From assembly GCF_042429235.1 (NCBI RefSeq), contig NZ_JBHMBA010000004.1: a stretch of 64,000 nt of DNA. One strand, 5' to 3'. Source of the stretch: Arthrobacter_B citreus. Its GTDB lineage: Bacteria > Actinomycetota > Actinomycetes > Actinomycetales > Micrococcaceae. A model generated the notes under the pieces. That model was not told the origin of the DNA, ran no database searches, and saw nothing but the letters and a program-made list of their open reading frames with translations. Positions 17,947-25,964 of the stretch are shown piece after piece (positions within the stretch are counted from its first letter, which is position 1; each line of letters begins with the position of its first letter). A program made the position numbers and the translations under genes.

Positions 17947-18051
17947 CCAAAACAGGCTGGACCGAAACAGGCTGGACCTAGACAGGCTTGATCAGAACAG
18001 ACTCCGCCGAAACAGGCTTATTCAAAACAGGCTGGATCAAAGCAGGCTCGG
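17947..18051 (+). repeat. tandem repeat, 15 bp x 7
   Basis: Consensus yCaaAACAGGCTgga, seven consecutive units without gaps, beginning 7 nt after the stop of the 49-residue gene. As the period is a multiple of 3, one frame stays open and would read NRLDQ-like pentapeptides, but nothing indicates it is translated. Confidence 0.9.
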
Positions 18052-18060
18052 CACATAACA

Positions 18061-18096
18061 AAGGCCTTGGGTTCCCGTTGGAAGCCCAAGGCCTTT
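18061..18096 (+). terminator. rho-independent terminator
   Basis: AAGGCCTTGGG (18061-18071) pairs perfectly with CCCAAGGCCTT (18085-18095) around a 13-nt loop and ends in TTT. It closes the small-protein transcript after the 15-bp repeats. Confidence 0.85.
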
Positions 18097-18135
18097 GGTA
18101 TGAACTGTCTCTTTTTGAGAACTGAGGTGCGGTAA

Positions 18136-18237
18136 GTCTTATGTCTTGGCGGGTCTTCTGTTCTGGTTAGTCTTCTGTCCTGGGAAGTCTTCTGTCCTGG
18201 GAAGTCTTCTGTCTTGGCGGGTCTTCCAACTTGGTAA
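18136..18237. repeat. tandem repeat, 17 bp x 6
   Basis: The units follow gtcttctgtcctgggaa; units three and four are identical and the last is degenerate. They lie just downstream of the stop of the minus-strand YegP-like gene. Confidence 0.9.
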
Positions 18238-18242
18238 TTTTG

Positions 18243-18479
18243 TTAGGAGGCCCGCGCCCTTCCTCCGTTGCGGCTGGCGTTATCGAACAGTTCGGCATCT
18301 GAACTTTGATCGACCACCGGCCCTGTCCCGGCAATCTCCCGCAGCAACTCAATGCCGGCCACTGCCTCCTGTTTGGTGGGGAACATCGCTGACACTGCCA
18401 TCAAAGCGCCGTCGCCGGAAATGAGTTTGATCCGGAACGCGCCGTCATGAGCGTCGACCAGCTTGAAGTAGCCCGACAT
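18243..18479 (-). CDS. YegP-like DUF1508 protein
   Basis: The 78-residue protein has the DUF1508 pattern: GYFKLVDAHDGAFRIKLISG as the first beta-hairpin, then SAMFPTKQEAVAGIELLRE. A near-perfect Shine-Dalgarno (AAGGAGG, 6 nt before ATG 18479) supports the start and suggests strong translation. The family folds as a small alpha/beta unit; its biochemical role is unknown. Usual members carry two copies of the domain, while this one has a single copy and a disordered tail. Confidence 0.85.
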   Translation of the reverse strand: MSGYFKLVDAHDGAFRIKLISGDGALMAVSAMFPTKQEAVAGIELLREIAGTGPVVDQSSDAELFDNASRNGGRARAS

Positions 18480-18565
18480 CTCTTACCTCCTTGTAAGGGG
18501 TACCACTCGTGCCCTTAATAGTAAGCCAGCTTATGGGTGATGAAACAGCCAGCCGCTCAAATCAC

Positions 18566-19591
18566 CTAGGTTGGGTTTGCACCACCTCCGGAACCGGCCC
18601 CCGTTCGTCCCGGAGCGGCTGTCAGTGCATGCAGGATTTGTTCGGGGGTGGCGGGCTGCGAGGTGAGCAGCGCCGCGAGAATGCGGGCCTGCGGCGGCTT
18701 CAGGTCACCGGATGGAATCGCTCCTGCCCTGACCAGGTCAATCCCGCCACCGCCACCGAAGGTGGGAACCACGGGACCGTCGGGAACACGGGAGCTGAGG
18801 ACAACAAAACACCCCGCGCGCACGGCATCCTGCACCGCTTCGGTGAAGCCCGGACCGGCATTGCCCAGACCGGTGCCGGAGAGGACGACGGCGTTGCTTC
18901 CAGCCTGAACGGCATGCGAAAACAAGTCGGTCCCGGTCCCCACGGAACAGTCGATGATGTCCACCCGCACGGTGTCGAAGTCCTCGTTTGGCATGGACAG
19001 CGGAGCCGGACGAACCGGTCTGGCGGTCACGTGCAGTGTGTCACCGATAAAGTGCGCCACCTCAGTGCCGCCGGCAAAAGGATTCGCTGCCAGCGTGCTG
19101 GCGTTCCGCAAACCCCGGGCCGAGCGGACGACACCGGCAAAGGACACCAGCACACCGGAATCCCGCAGTTCCGGCGATGCCGCCGCCTCCACGGCTTCCT
19201 CAAGGTTTTGCGGCCCGTCCGGAGCCGCGCTGTCCAGCGGCCGGCAGGAGCCGGTGAACACCACCGGCTTAGGCGAGGAGTGCACCAGGTCCAAGAGGAA
19301 GGCGGTCTCCTCCATGGTGTCTGTTCCATGCGTGATAACGACGCCGTCCACTGTCGAATCCAGCAGGGCGTTCCGGGCTGCCTGGGCAATTCTCCGCAGG
19401 TCAGAAAACTGCAGCTGGTAGCTGCCGGAGACCATAATGTCCTGAACAGTCACCGTGTGCCGTCGGGACAGCGTGCGGATCAGCTCCTCGACACGTTCCG
19501 ACGCCGCAATCCCACCGCCCGGGGTGCTGCGAGACGAGATGGTTCCTCCGGTGCCCAGAATTCGAATGGATGCCACTGGCCAACCCTTCAT
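18566..19591 (-). CDS. ansA: L-asparaginase
   Basis: The 341-residue hydrolase has both threonine signatures of the family, LGTGGTISSRS near the N-terminus and VVITHGTDTMEETAF near residue 90, supplying the two catalytic Thr and the Asp/Lys relay region. It converts asparagine to aspartate and ammonia. No signal peptide is visible, so a cytosolic enzyme is likely. ATG 19591 has AGGTG 6 nt upstream; GTG 19600 and a GTG 15 nt inside are alternatives. The tail is Gly/Ala-rich. It stands alone. Confidence 0.9.
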   Translation of the reverse strand: MKGWPVASIRILGTGGTISSRSTPGGGIAASERVEELIRTLSRRHTVTVQDIMVSGSYQLQFSDLRRIAQAARNALLDSTVDGVVITHGTDTMEETAFLLDLVHSSPKPVVFTGSCRPLDSAAPDGPQNLEEAVEAAASPELRDSGVLVSFAGVVRSARGLRNASTLAANPFAGGTEVAHFIGDTLHVTARPVRPAPLSMPNEDFDTVRVDIIDCSVGTGTDLFSHAVQAGSNAVVLSGTGLGNAGPGFTEAVQDAVRAGCFVVLSSRVPDGPVVPTFGGGGGIDLVRAGAIPSGDLKPPQARILAALLTSQPATPEQILHALTAAPGRTGAGSGGGANPT

Positions 19592-19686
19592 GTGTTTCAC
19601 CTATGACAGCCAACGTAGGACGCTCGCCCCGCCGCTGCCTAGGGGCAGAGACGGTACCGGCACCGGCGGAGGCCATCCCGGCGGCC

Positions 19687-19751
19687 AAGTACTGCCCGGA
19701 AGTGCTGTCTGGCAGTACTGCCTGGAAGTACTGCCTGGAAGTACTGCCTAG
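19687..19751 (+). repeat. tandem repeat, 13 bp x 5, just before vsr
   Basis: Five units of the type aagtactgcctgg run to 10 nt before the vsr start. Each holds an AGTACT-like palindromic core, so they could work as repeated binding sites or simply be slippage repeats. Confidence 0.85.
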
Positions 19752-19760
19752 ACTGGGATC

Positions 19761-20201
19761 ATGGCCGACACCGTCACCGCTGAACAGCGGAGCCGGAACA
19801 TGTCCCGGATCCGCAGCAAAAACACCAAGCCCGAGCTCCTGGTCCGGCGCCTGCTCCATGCCGCCGGTTACCGCTTCCGACTGCATGGCGCCGCCGGCGG
19901 AACACTGCTGCCCGGAAAACCCGATCTCGTGTTCGCGTCACGCCGCAAAGCGGTCTTCGTCAACGGATGCTTCTGGCACCTCCACAGTTGTCCGGCTGGG
20001 CAGCGGGCGCCCCAAAACAACAGCGAGTTCTGGGCGGAAAAGCGTGCCAGGACAGCTAACCGCGACGCCGCGGCTATCGAGGCCCTGGCCGCAGCCGGGT
20101 GGGAGTCCCTCACGGTCTGGGAGTGTGAGCTCAAGGACCGCGCCGGATTAGAGCAGCAGCTGGTCACCTTCCTGGGGCCGCGGCAGCCGGGCGGATCCTA
20201 G
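19761..20201 (+). CDS. vsr: very short patch repair (Vsr) endonuclease
   Basis: The 146-residue protein shows the Vsr family order: RSRNMSRIRSKNTKPELLVR, then LPGKPDLVFASRRKAVFVNG with the metal-binding Asp, and CFWHLHSC with catalytic/zinc His and Cys, ending in a Trp-Glu segment (LTVWECEL). Vsr nicks 5' of T:G mismatches left by deamination of 5-methylcytosine. It normally sits beside a C5 cytosine methylase, but none is present within the window. ATG 19761 is preceded by GGGATC, a poor ribosome-binding site, and by five short repeats. Confidence 0.9.
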   Translation: MADTVTAEQRSRNMSRIRSKNTKPELLVRRLLHAAGYRFRLHGAAGGTLLPGKPDLVFASRRKAVFVNGCFWHLHSCPAGQRAPQNNSEFWAEKRARTANRDAAAIEALAAAGWESLTVWECELKDRAGLEQQLVTFLGPRQPGGS

Positions 20202-20385
20202 TATTCAAACCCCGCGGAAAGCTCACGACCCCGCGGCAGTTACACGGCCCGTGGACTGAAGCACCACGCCGGAGGTCCACTCTGGGGAATAGACTCAAAC
20301 AAGCCGCCGCTGCATCACGTCGCGGCCGGAAAAGACAGGTCTAAGCGCACTCCTGAAGTGAGTGCATCAACGGGAGGAAAAACAC

Positions 20386-21072
20386 ATGGCCGACAGCACC
20401 GCCAAGCGCGGCGTGCTTTTCGACGTCGATGGAACCCTGGTGGATTCGAATTACCTACACGCCGTGGCATGGTGGCAGGCCTTCCGCCAGCAGGACCACG
20501 ATGTACCCATGTCAGCCGTGCACCGGGCAATCGGCATGGGTGGAGACAAACTCGTGGAACATTTGCTCGGCGAGGATCGGGACGAGAACTTCGACGAGCA
20601 GCTGGACGCCGCTCACGGCGCCATTTTCTCCACCTGGTGGCCGTCCCTGCGTTCCTTTGACGGCGCCCGGGACCTCCTGTTGGCCTGCGCGGACAAGGAC
20701 CTCACCGTGGTCCTCGCCTCTTCTGCATCCGAAACGGAATTGAAGGTGCTGCGCACCGTCATCGATGCCGATTCGGCCATTAGCGCCGCCACCAGCTCAG
20801 CGGACGCCACGGAATCGAAGCCGTCGCCGGAGATTCTGCAGGCAGCGCTGGATTCCTCCGGGTTAACGGCACAGGGCACGGTATTCGTTGGCGACTCGGT
20901 GTGGGATGTGAAAGCAGCGGCAGCCTTGGACATTCCCACCATTGGCTTGCTCTGCGGAGGCACGAGTGAAGCCGAACTCCGCGACGCCGGAGCCGAGGAG
21001 ATTTGGACCAACCCCCGTGAGCTGCTCCAGAGTCTTGACTCTTCCCTGTTGGGGAAACTAGCCGAGGGCTGA
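20386..21072 (+). CDS. HAD-superfamily phosphatase (phosphoglycolate phosphatase-like)
   Basis: The 228-residue protein carries HAD motif I (VLFDVDGTLVDSN, nucleophile Asp), motif II (VVLASSASE), the Lys of motif III (ESKPSPEI) and motif IV (VFVGDSVWDVKAA). The alpha-helical cap after motif I places it with Gph/beta-phosphoglucomutase relatives that act on small phosphate esters. ATG 20386 has GGGAGG 9 nt upstream, which beats an in-frame ATG at 20362. It is monocistronic and followed by repeats and a terminator. Confidence 0.85.
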   Translation: MADSTAKRGVLFDVDGTLVDSNYLHAVAWWQAFRQQDHDVPMSAVHRAIGMGGDKLVEHLLGEDRDENFDEQLDAAHGAIFSTWWPSLRSFDGARDLLLACADKDLTVVLASSASETELKVLRTVIDADSAISAATSSADATESKPSPEILQAALDSSGLTAQGTVFVGDSVWDVKAAAALDIPTIGLLCGGTSEAELRDAGAEEIWTNPRELLQSLDSSLLGKLAEG

Positions 21073-21092
21073 GTTCAGGCAGCGCCACAGGC

Positions 21093-21220
21093 TAGCCCGC
21101 GGTTATATTGGCCACCCAAGTTGTGCCGCCCGCGGTTGTGCCGGCCCCAAGTTGCATAGCCCGCGGTTATGCTGGCCACCCAAGTTGTGCCGCCCACGGT
21201 TGTAACAGCCGCAGTCGCAA
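21093..21220 (+). repeat. tandem repeat, 64 bp x 2
   Basis: The unit begins tagcccgcggtta and recurs with period 64 (21093-21156 and 21157-21220); the second copy decays toward its end. Each unit is itself built from related half-units around CCAAGTTG and CGCGGTT. Confidence 0.85.
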
Positions 21221-21274
21221 CAACCGCGGCCTTACCGATGCGCGGGAGGCAGCGGCCTAGCTGCAGTTGACGCC

Positions 21275-21308
21275 AAAGGGCCGGGAACACCAAGTTCCCG
21301 GCCCTTTT
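21275..21308 (+). terminator. rho-independent terminator
   Basis: AAAGGGCCGGGAAC (21275-21288) pairs perfectly with GTTCCCGGCCCTTT (21294-21307) around a 5-nt loop, followed by T. The stem is 14 bp. It probably ends the HAD gene transcript. Confidence 0.9.
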
Positions 21309-21550
21309 GCGTGCCCGGCCAGAGAACCGGGCAATGTCCCGGAATATGACCCGAACCGGGCGGAAAACCGGCCGAAACCGACACGTCATGTGATTGACAC
21401 CACACTCATTGTGTACAAGGGTGGGCGCAAGCGGAAGACGCTTTCCAAGGCTTCATGGGCTCCCCCGGACCATGGCATGCTTTCGGCAGTCTTCCGCTGG
21501 CCCGCGGCAACGAAGCCACCCGCCTGCACGTCAACGGAGAGGTACAAGCC

Positions 21551-22888
21551 ATGCCCCGTCATCCGATTCGCCCCGCCAATCATCAGCCCCGCAGCGGCCA
21601 CCCGCGGCGCTTCCGCTCGCTTGCGGCTGCGGCAGCTTGCCTGGCCCTAACGCTGACCGCGTGTGGAGGGTCCGCCTCCGAGTCCGCCGACGGCGGCGAC
21701 GTGGAACTCACCTTCACCTGGTGGGGCGCCGACGCCCGCGCCCAGCTCACCGAAGAAGTCATCGACAGGTTTGAAGAAGAAAACCCCGGCATCACCATTA
21801 AGGGTGACTGGGGCGGCTGGGAAGGCTACTGGGACAAGCTGGCCACTTCCACCGCCGGCGGCGACGCCCCCGATGTCATCCAGATGGATGAAACCCGCAT
21901 CGCTGCTTACGGCGAGCGCAATGCCCTGCTGGACCTGACAACCCAGGAAGACATCCTGGATCTCTCGGAGATGGAGCCGGAGGTCCTCCAGACCGGCGAG
22001 ATCACGGGCGGCGCCCTTGCCGGAGTCCCGGTGGGAGTGGGCATTTTCTCAGTTGGGGTGAATCCGGCGATTCTGGAACAGGCCGGACTGGAGATACCGG
22101 ATGACACCACCTGGACGTGGGACGAGATGTTCGACATGGCCGCTGAGGTCAGCGAAAAACTTGGCAGCCAGGGCATCTACGGGTTCGATTTCTTCGGCAC
22201 CCAGGCCGCCGAGCTGGGCGCCTTTGCACGCCAGCATGGCCAAGAAGTGTACCCCCGCGATGGAGAAACCCCCGTCAGCACCGAAACGGTCGAAAAGTAC
22301 TTTGAGACGGCCCTTCAGCTCATGGAGACCGGAGCAACGCCTGCCGCGTCCACCCAGGCAGAAAGCACAGGGAACATCGAGCAGTCCCTGTTTGGCACCA
22401 ACAAATCCGCCTTCCACCTCCAGTTCCACACTCAGATCCAGGCTTTCGTGGATGCCAGCGGATCCGACCTGAAGCTCCTGCGCCTCCCGGCGCAGGACGA
22501 GGGAGAGTCCCCGAATATGGTCAACAAGGCTTCCATGTACTGGTCCATTTCCTCTCGGACCGAACATCCGGAAGAAGCCGCCAAATTTGTGAACTTCCTG
22601 ATTAATGATGAGGACGCTGCATCCATCCTCAAGGTCGAACGCGGGGTGCCTGCCATTCCCAGCATCCAGGAAGCCCTGAAGCCGCAACTGACCGCCACGG
22701 GCACCATGTCGCTGGAGTTTGCAGCAACCATGCAGGAGGAGGTCGTGACGCCTCCGCAGGTGACACCTGCCAACGCCTCCGACTTCAGCACGGAGTTCAC
22801 CCGGATTGGCAATGAAGTCCTCTTCGGCAGCCAGACCCCGCAGGAAGGCGCCAAAACCGTCGTGGCCTACCTGGAGGGCCTGCGGTAG
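21551..22888 (+). CDS. sugar-type ABC solute-binding lipoprotein without adjacent permeases
   Basis: The 445-residue protein has a basic signal peptide with lipobox LTAC (Cys38). It then has the family-1 binding-protein pattern: VELTFTWWGADARAQ, a central DAPDVIQMDE hinge strand, and the late NPAILEQAGLEIPDDTTWTW segment typical of carbohydrate binders. It should deliver a sugar or oligosaccharide to an ABC importer, but no permease or ATPase gene is next to it. GGAGAGG 8 nt before ATG 21551 fixes the start. A 187-nt repeat-filled gap separates it from the oxidoreductase. Confidence 0.85.
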   Translation: MPRHPIRPANHQPRSGHPRRFRSLAAAAACLALTLTACGGSASESADGGDVELTFTWWGADARAQLTEEVIDRFEEENPGITIKGDWGGWEGYWDKLATSTAGGDAPDVIQMDETRIAAYGERNALLDLTTQEDILDLSEMEPEVLQTGEITGGALAGVPVGVGIFSVGVNPAILEQAGLEIPDDTTWTWDEMFDMAAEVSEKLGSQGIYGFDFFGTQAAELGAFARQHGQEVYPRDGETPVSTETVEKYFETALQLMETGATPAASTQAESTGNIEQSLFGTNKSAFHLQFHTQIQAFVDASGSDLKLLRLPAQDEGESPNMVNKASMYWSISSRTEHPEEAAKFVNFLINDEDAASILKVERGVPAIPSIQEALKPQLTATGTMSLEFAATMQEEVVTPPQVTPANASDFSTEFTRIGNEVLFGSQTPQEGAKTVVAYLEGLR

Positions 22889-22920
22889 TCCCCCCACTGC
22901 CAGCCGTTCTTCACCTGCTC

Positions 22921-23008
22921 TTCCAGTCCTGATTCCTTTTCCAGTCTTGATTCTTTTTCCAGTCCTGAATCCCTTTCAACCCTGAATCCCTTTCAACCCC
23001 GAATCCCT
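22921..23008 (+). repeat. pyrimidine-rich tandem repeat, 17-18 bp x 5
   Basis: The units run from ttccagtcctgattcctt to ttcaaccccgaatccct, almost purine-free on this strand at the unit ends. They lie between the binding-protein stop and the oxidoreductase start. Confidence 0.85.
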
Positions 23009-23075
23009 TTCCATTCCTAACGAGCCCTACCTTTTCCATCCCTGCTTCCTTTTCTAACTCCTGGAGCCTTTACCC

Positions 23076-24176
23076 ATGACACGTCTTTTCCGCACCGCAA
23101 TTGTTGGCACCGGCGGCATCGCCCACGCCCATGCCAAGAGCATGGCCACCCTGAGCGACAGGGCACAGGTGGTAGCCGCGGTCGATATTGATCCCGGACG
23201 GCTGGCGGCCTTCTGCGACGAATGGAACATCCCTCACCGGTATTCCTCCCTGACCGAACTGCTGGCGGCCGAGGAGCTGGATTTGGTCCATCTCTGCACA
23301 CCGCCTGGATTCCACAAGGGCCAGGCGATTGAAGCCCTGGGCAGCAACGTGAATGTGCTCTCGGAGAAGCCTCCGGCACTGACCCTGGCGGACATGGACG
23401 AAATCGCGGAGGCTGAAGCGGCTTCGGAGGCCTTCTTTGCCACTGTGTTCCAGCACCGCTTTGGCTCGGGAGCGGAGAACCTGAAGCGCTTCATGGGCGG
23501 GGATGACCTTGGCCGCCCGCTGGCCGCGATCTGCAATACCCTCTGGTACCGGCCCGACAGCTATTTTGATCTTCCGTGGCGGGGGCAGTGGCTGGTGGAA
23601 GGCGGCGGACCGACCATGGGCCACGGAATCCATCAGTTTGACCTTCTGCTCTCCCTCTTGGGGAACTGGAGCGAGGTAACGGCCGTTGCCGCCCGGCAGG
23701 CCCTTCCCACCAACACCGAAGACTTCTCCGCCGCGATTGTCAGCTTCGAAAACGGAGCCGTTGCCACCATCATCAACAGTCTTCTGGCGCCCAAGGAAAC
23801 CAGCTACCTCCGCTTCGATTTCAGCGGTGCAACGGTTGAGCTCGAGCACCTGTACGGATATTCGGACGACAGCTGGGCCATCTCCCCCGCTCCGGGCCAC
23901 GAAGACCTGGAACGCCAGTGGAAAGAGGGGCTGACGGGTCGGGCCTCCGGACACTCATCCCAATTTGCTGCCATCTTCGATGCCCTCGAATCCGGTGGCG
24001 TCCCGCCTGTTACGAGCACCGATTCCCGGATGACCATGGAGCTTATCGCCGCAATCTATGCCTCCGCGTTCACCCGCCAGCCCGTATCCCGCGGATCGAT
24101 TGATAAAAACTCCCCCTTCTACGGTGCCATGGATGGCAATTCCACCCCGTGGGCCGATGTGAAAGAGAGCCACTAA
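23076..24176 (+). CDS. Gfo/Idh/MocA-family oxidoreductase
   Basis: The 366-residue protein has an N-terminal Rossmann fold (AIVGTGGIAHAHAKSM), the catalytic Lys motif in SEKPPALTLADMDE, and the substrate-side GGGPTMGHGIHQFDLLLSLL with the conserved His. Such enzymes use NAD(P) to oxidise or reduce sugars, inositols or their 3-keto forms in the cytosol. Its stop codon touches the start of the PmoA-like gene with no spacer, so the two are cotranslated. GGAG lies 10 nt before ATG 23076. The substrate is unknown. Confidence 0.9.
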   Translation: MTRLFRTAIVGTGGIAHAHAKSMATLSDRAQVVAAVDIDPGRLAAFCDEWNIPHRYSSLTELLAAEELDLVHLCTPPGFHKGQAIEALGSNVNVLSEKPPALTLADMDEIAEAEAASEAFFATVFQHRFGSGAENLKRFMGGDDLGRPLAAICNTLWYRPDSYFDLPWRGQWLVEGGGPTMGHGIHQFDLLLSLLGNWSEVTAVAARQALPTNTEDFSAAIVSFENGAVATIINSLLAPKETSYLRFDFSGATVELEHLYGYSDDSWAISPAPGHEDLERQWKEGLTGRASGHSSQFAAIFDALESGGVPPVTSTDSRMTMELIAAIYASAFTRQPVSRGSIDKNSPFYGAMDGNSTPWADVKESH

Positions 24177-25163
24177 ATGAGCCAGCACCACTCCCCCCTC
24201 ACCGAGCCGGGACGCCCGGGGCTTTCCCTGGATCACGAACATGGCCGCAGCCTGCGGGTGGCCTATGACGGCCAGGAAATCTTCCGTTATGTCTACGGCC
24301 CCTGGGATCCGCAGTTCGAATCTCCCCGCCCCTATTTCCACCCCATGACAACGCTGGGCGGCAAGGAAGTCAGCACGTACCGCCCTCATGATCACCTCTG
24401 GCACAAGGGCATGGCCTGGTCGCTTCCCAATGTCGGCACCGAAAACTTCTGGGGCGGGCCCACCTACAACCGCGGCCGCGGATATGAGCAGCTGGACAAC
24501 AACGGCTCCACCAACCACATCGAGTTCACCACGCTGGAGGTTACGCCCGAACGCATCACCGTGGTGGAAAACCTGGAGTGGATCACCCAGGCCGGAGAAC
24601 TCTGGGTCCGCGAGGAGCGCCGGTTTGCGGTGGCAGTCCTCGACGGCGGGCACAGCGACCAGGCGTGGGCACTGACCTACTCCACCAACTTCACCAACGT
24701 CTCCGGAGCAGAGATCGTGATGGGAAGCCCCACCACAAAGGGCCGCGAGAATGCCGGCTACGGCGGACTCTTCTGGCGCGGGCCCCGGTCCTTCACCGGC
24801 GGTTCCGTCTACATTCCGGGCAGGACCGGGGGAGACGATCTCAACGGAATCCGGGCACCGTGGATGGCCTTCAGCGGCCAGCATGACGGCGAGGGCGGCG
24901 CGTCCACCCTGGTGTTCGTGGATTCTCCGAACAACTCCTACCCCGGCGGTGAAAACACCGAGTGGTTTGTCCGCACCGGGATCTTCGCCGTCGTCAGCCC
25001 GTCCCCCTACTATTCAACGGAGTTCACCTTCGAGCCGGGCCAGAGCCTGTCCTATGAGTATGCCGTGGTCATCGCGGACGAGGACCGTGGCGGGGATGGA
25101 TCGGAGCAGTTGGCTGCAGCCAGCCTGAACCTGCTGGGCTCACCCGCGTCAGCAGGCCGCTGA
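24177..25163 (+). CDS. PmoA-family (DUF6807) protein
   Basis: The 328-residue protein shows the family's His cluster (YRPHDHLWHKGMAW) and ENFWGGPTYNRGRGYEQ, followed by a beta-rich domain with VREERRFAVAV and PTTKGRENAGYGGLFWRGPR. The family was named after a methane-oxygenase gene, but its members are soluble, beta-sandwich and carbohydrate-active-looking, and travel with Gfo/Idh/MocA enzymes. The real reaction is not established. It starts directly at the previous stop and overlaps the cupin gene by 1 nt (TGATG), so it belongs to a tight operon. Confidence 0.85.
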   Translation: MSQHHSPLTEPGRPGLSLDHEHGRSLRVAYDGQEIFRYVYGPWDPQFESPRPYFHPMTTLGGKEVSTYRPHDHLWHKGMAWSLPNVGTENFWGGPTYNRGRGYEQLDNNGSTNHIEFTTLEVTPERITVVENLEWITQAGELWVREERRFAVAVLDGGHSDQAWALTYSTNFTNVSGAEIVMGSPTTKGRENAGYGGLFWRGPRSFTGGSVYIPGRTGGDDLNGIRAPWMAFSGQHDGEGGASTLVFVDSPNNSYPGGENTEWFVRTGIFAVVSPSPYYSTEFTFEPGQSLSYEYAVVIADEDRGGDGSEQLAAASLNLLGSPASAGR

Positions 25164-25951
25164 TGCTGCCCGATTCCGGCTCCGGCCCCGCGGGTTTCCC
25201 CGGCGGCACCGGCGTTACCCGCATCAATGTCTACACTTGGGATGCCGTGGACGGGCAGTGCGGCGGCAGCCCCCACCTGCACACCGCCACCACTGAAAGC
25301 TACGTTGTGGTGGGTGGCCGCGGGAGGGTTCAGACGCTGAGCTCGGCCGGCTTCGAGGAACACTCCCTCACCCCCGGAACAGTCCTCTGGTTCACCCCCG
25401 GAACAGTGCACCGGCTGATTAACGACGACGGCGCGCTGGAGATCGTTGCGGTGATGGGCAACTCCGGGCTGCCGGAAAACGGGGACGCCGTCCTCACGTT
25501 TCCGGAACCATACCTCGACGACCCGCAAACATACCGGGAAGCGGCGTCGCTTCCCGGCGAAGGTTCAGTGGAGTCCCGGGAAGCTGCCGTGATAGCCCGC
25601 CGTGACCTCGCCATGGAAGGCTTCCTCACGCTTCGAGCCAAGGTGGATCAGGAGGGGCCGCAGGCTCTGGAACACCTGTACCGGCAGGCGGCGGCACTGG
25701 TGCAGGACAAAGTGTCCACGTGGAGCTCCCTCGTCCACAACGGCCCCCTGGCACAGGCGCAGCAGAGTTTGGAACACCTGGACCAATTGGCCCGGGCCGA
25801 CGGCAGCCACCTGCAGAACGCCGTTGTCCGTTCCGCGGCGCCCACGTCCCCGGATCCCGTCTACGGGATGTGCGGCCGGCTCCAGACATGGAATCTCATG
25901 CCTTCGAGCACCGAAGCGGTCACCACGGCCAGCCCGGTGCAGCCGCGCTGA
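25163..25951 (+). CDS. cupin-domain protein
   Basis: The 262-residue protein has a single N-terminal cupin: HLHTATTESYVVVGGRGRVQ (motif 1, metal His and Glu) and FTPGTVHRLINDDGALEIV (motif 2 His). A helical C-terminal half (LEHLYRQAAALVQDK) has no match I can name. Its start overlaps the PmoA-like stop. It may be an isomerase or sensor for the sugar handled by the cluster. A strong hairpin 13 nt after the stop closes the operon. Confidence 0.8.
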   Translation: MLPDSGSGPAGFPGGTGVTRINVYTWDAVDGQCGGSPHLHTATTESYVVVGGRGRVQTLSSAGFEEHSLTPGTVLWFTPGTVHRLINDDGALEIVAVMGNSGLPENGDAVLTFPEPYLDDPQTYREAASLPGEGSVESREAAVIARRDLAMEGFLTLRAKVDQEGPQALEHLYRQAAALVQDKVSTWSSLVHNGPLAQAQQSLEHLDQLARADGSHLQNAVVRSAAPTSPDPVYGMCGRLQTWNLMPSSTEAVTTASPVQPR

Positions 25952-25964
25952 CCCGAGAGTACAT

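Larger units (their letters stand above)
21073..21550. other. 478-nt gap: repeats, terminator and SBP leader
   Basis: No gene is supported. The first part holds two 64-bp repeats and a strong terminator. The second part (21309-21550) is the leader of the binding-protein gene, with repeated CCGG-containing words and a TTGACA at about 21394 that may be a -35 element. Confidence 0.5.

Noticed and set aside
17840..18058. 72-residue frame through the 15-bp repeats ending in NRLDQ units
   Set aside because: It starts inside the 49-residue gene without a ribosome-binding site. The open frame follows from the repeat period.
17947..18237. CRISPR array
   Set aside because: Units are 15 and 17 bp, adjoin directly without spacers, and no cas gene is near.
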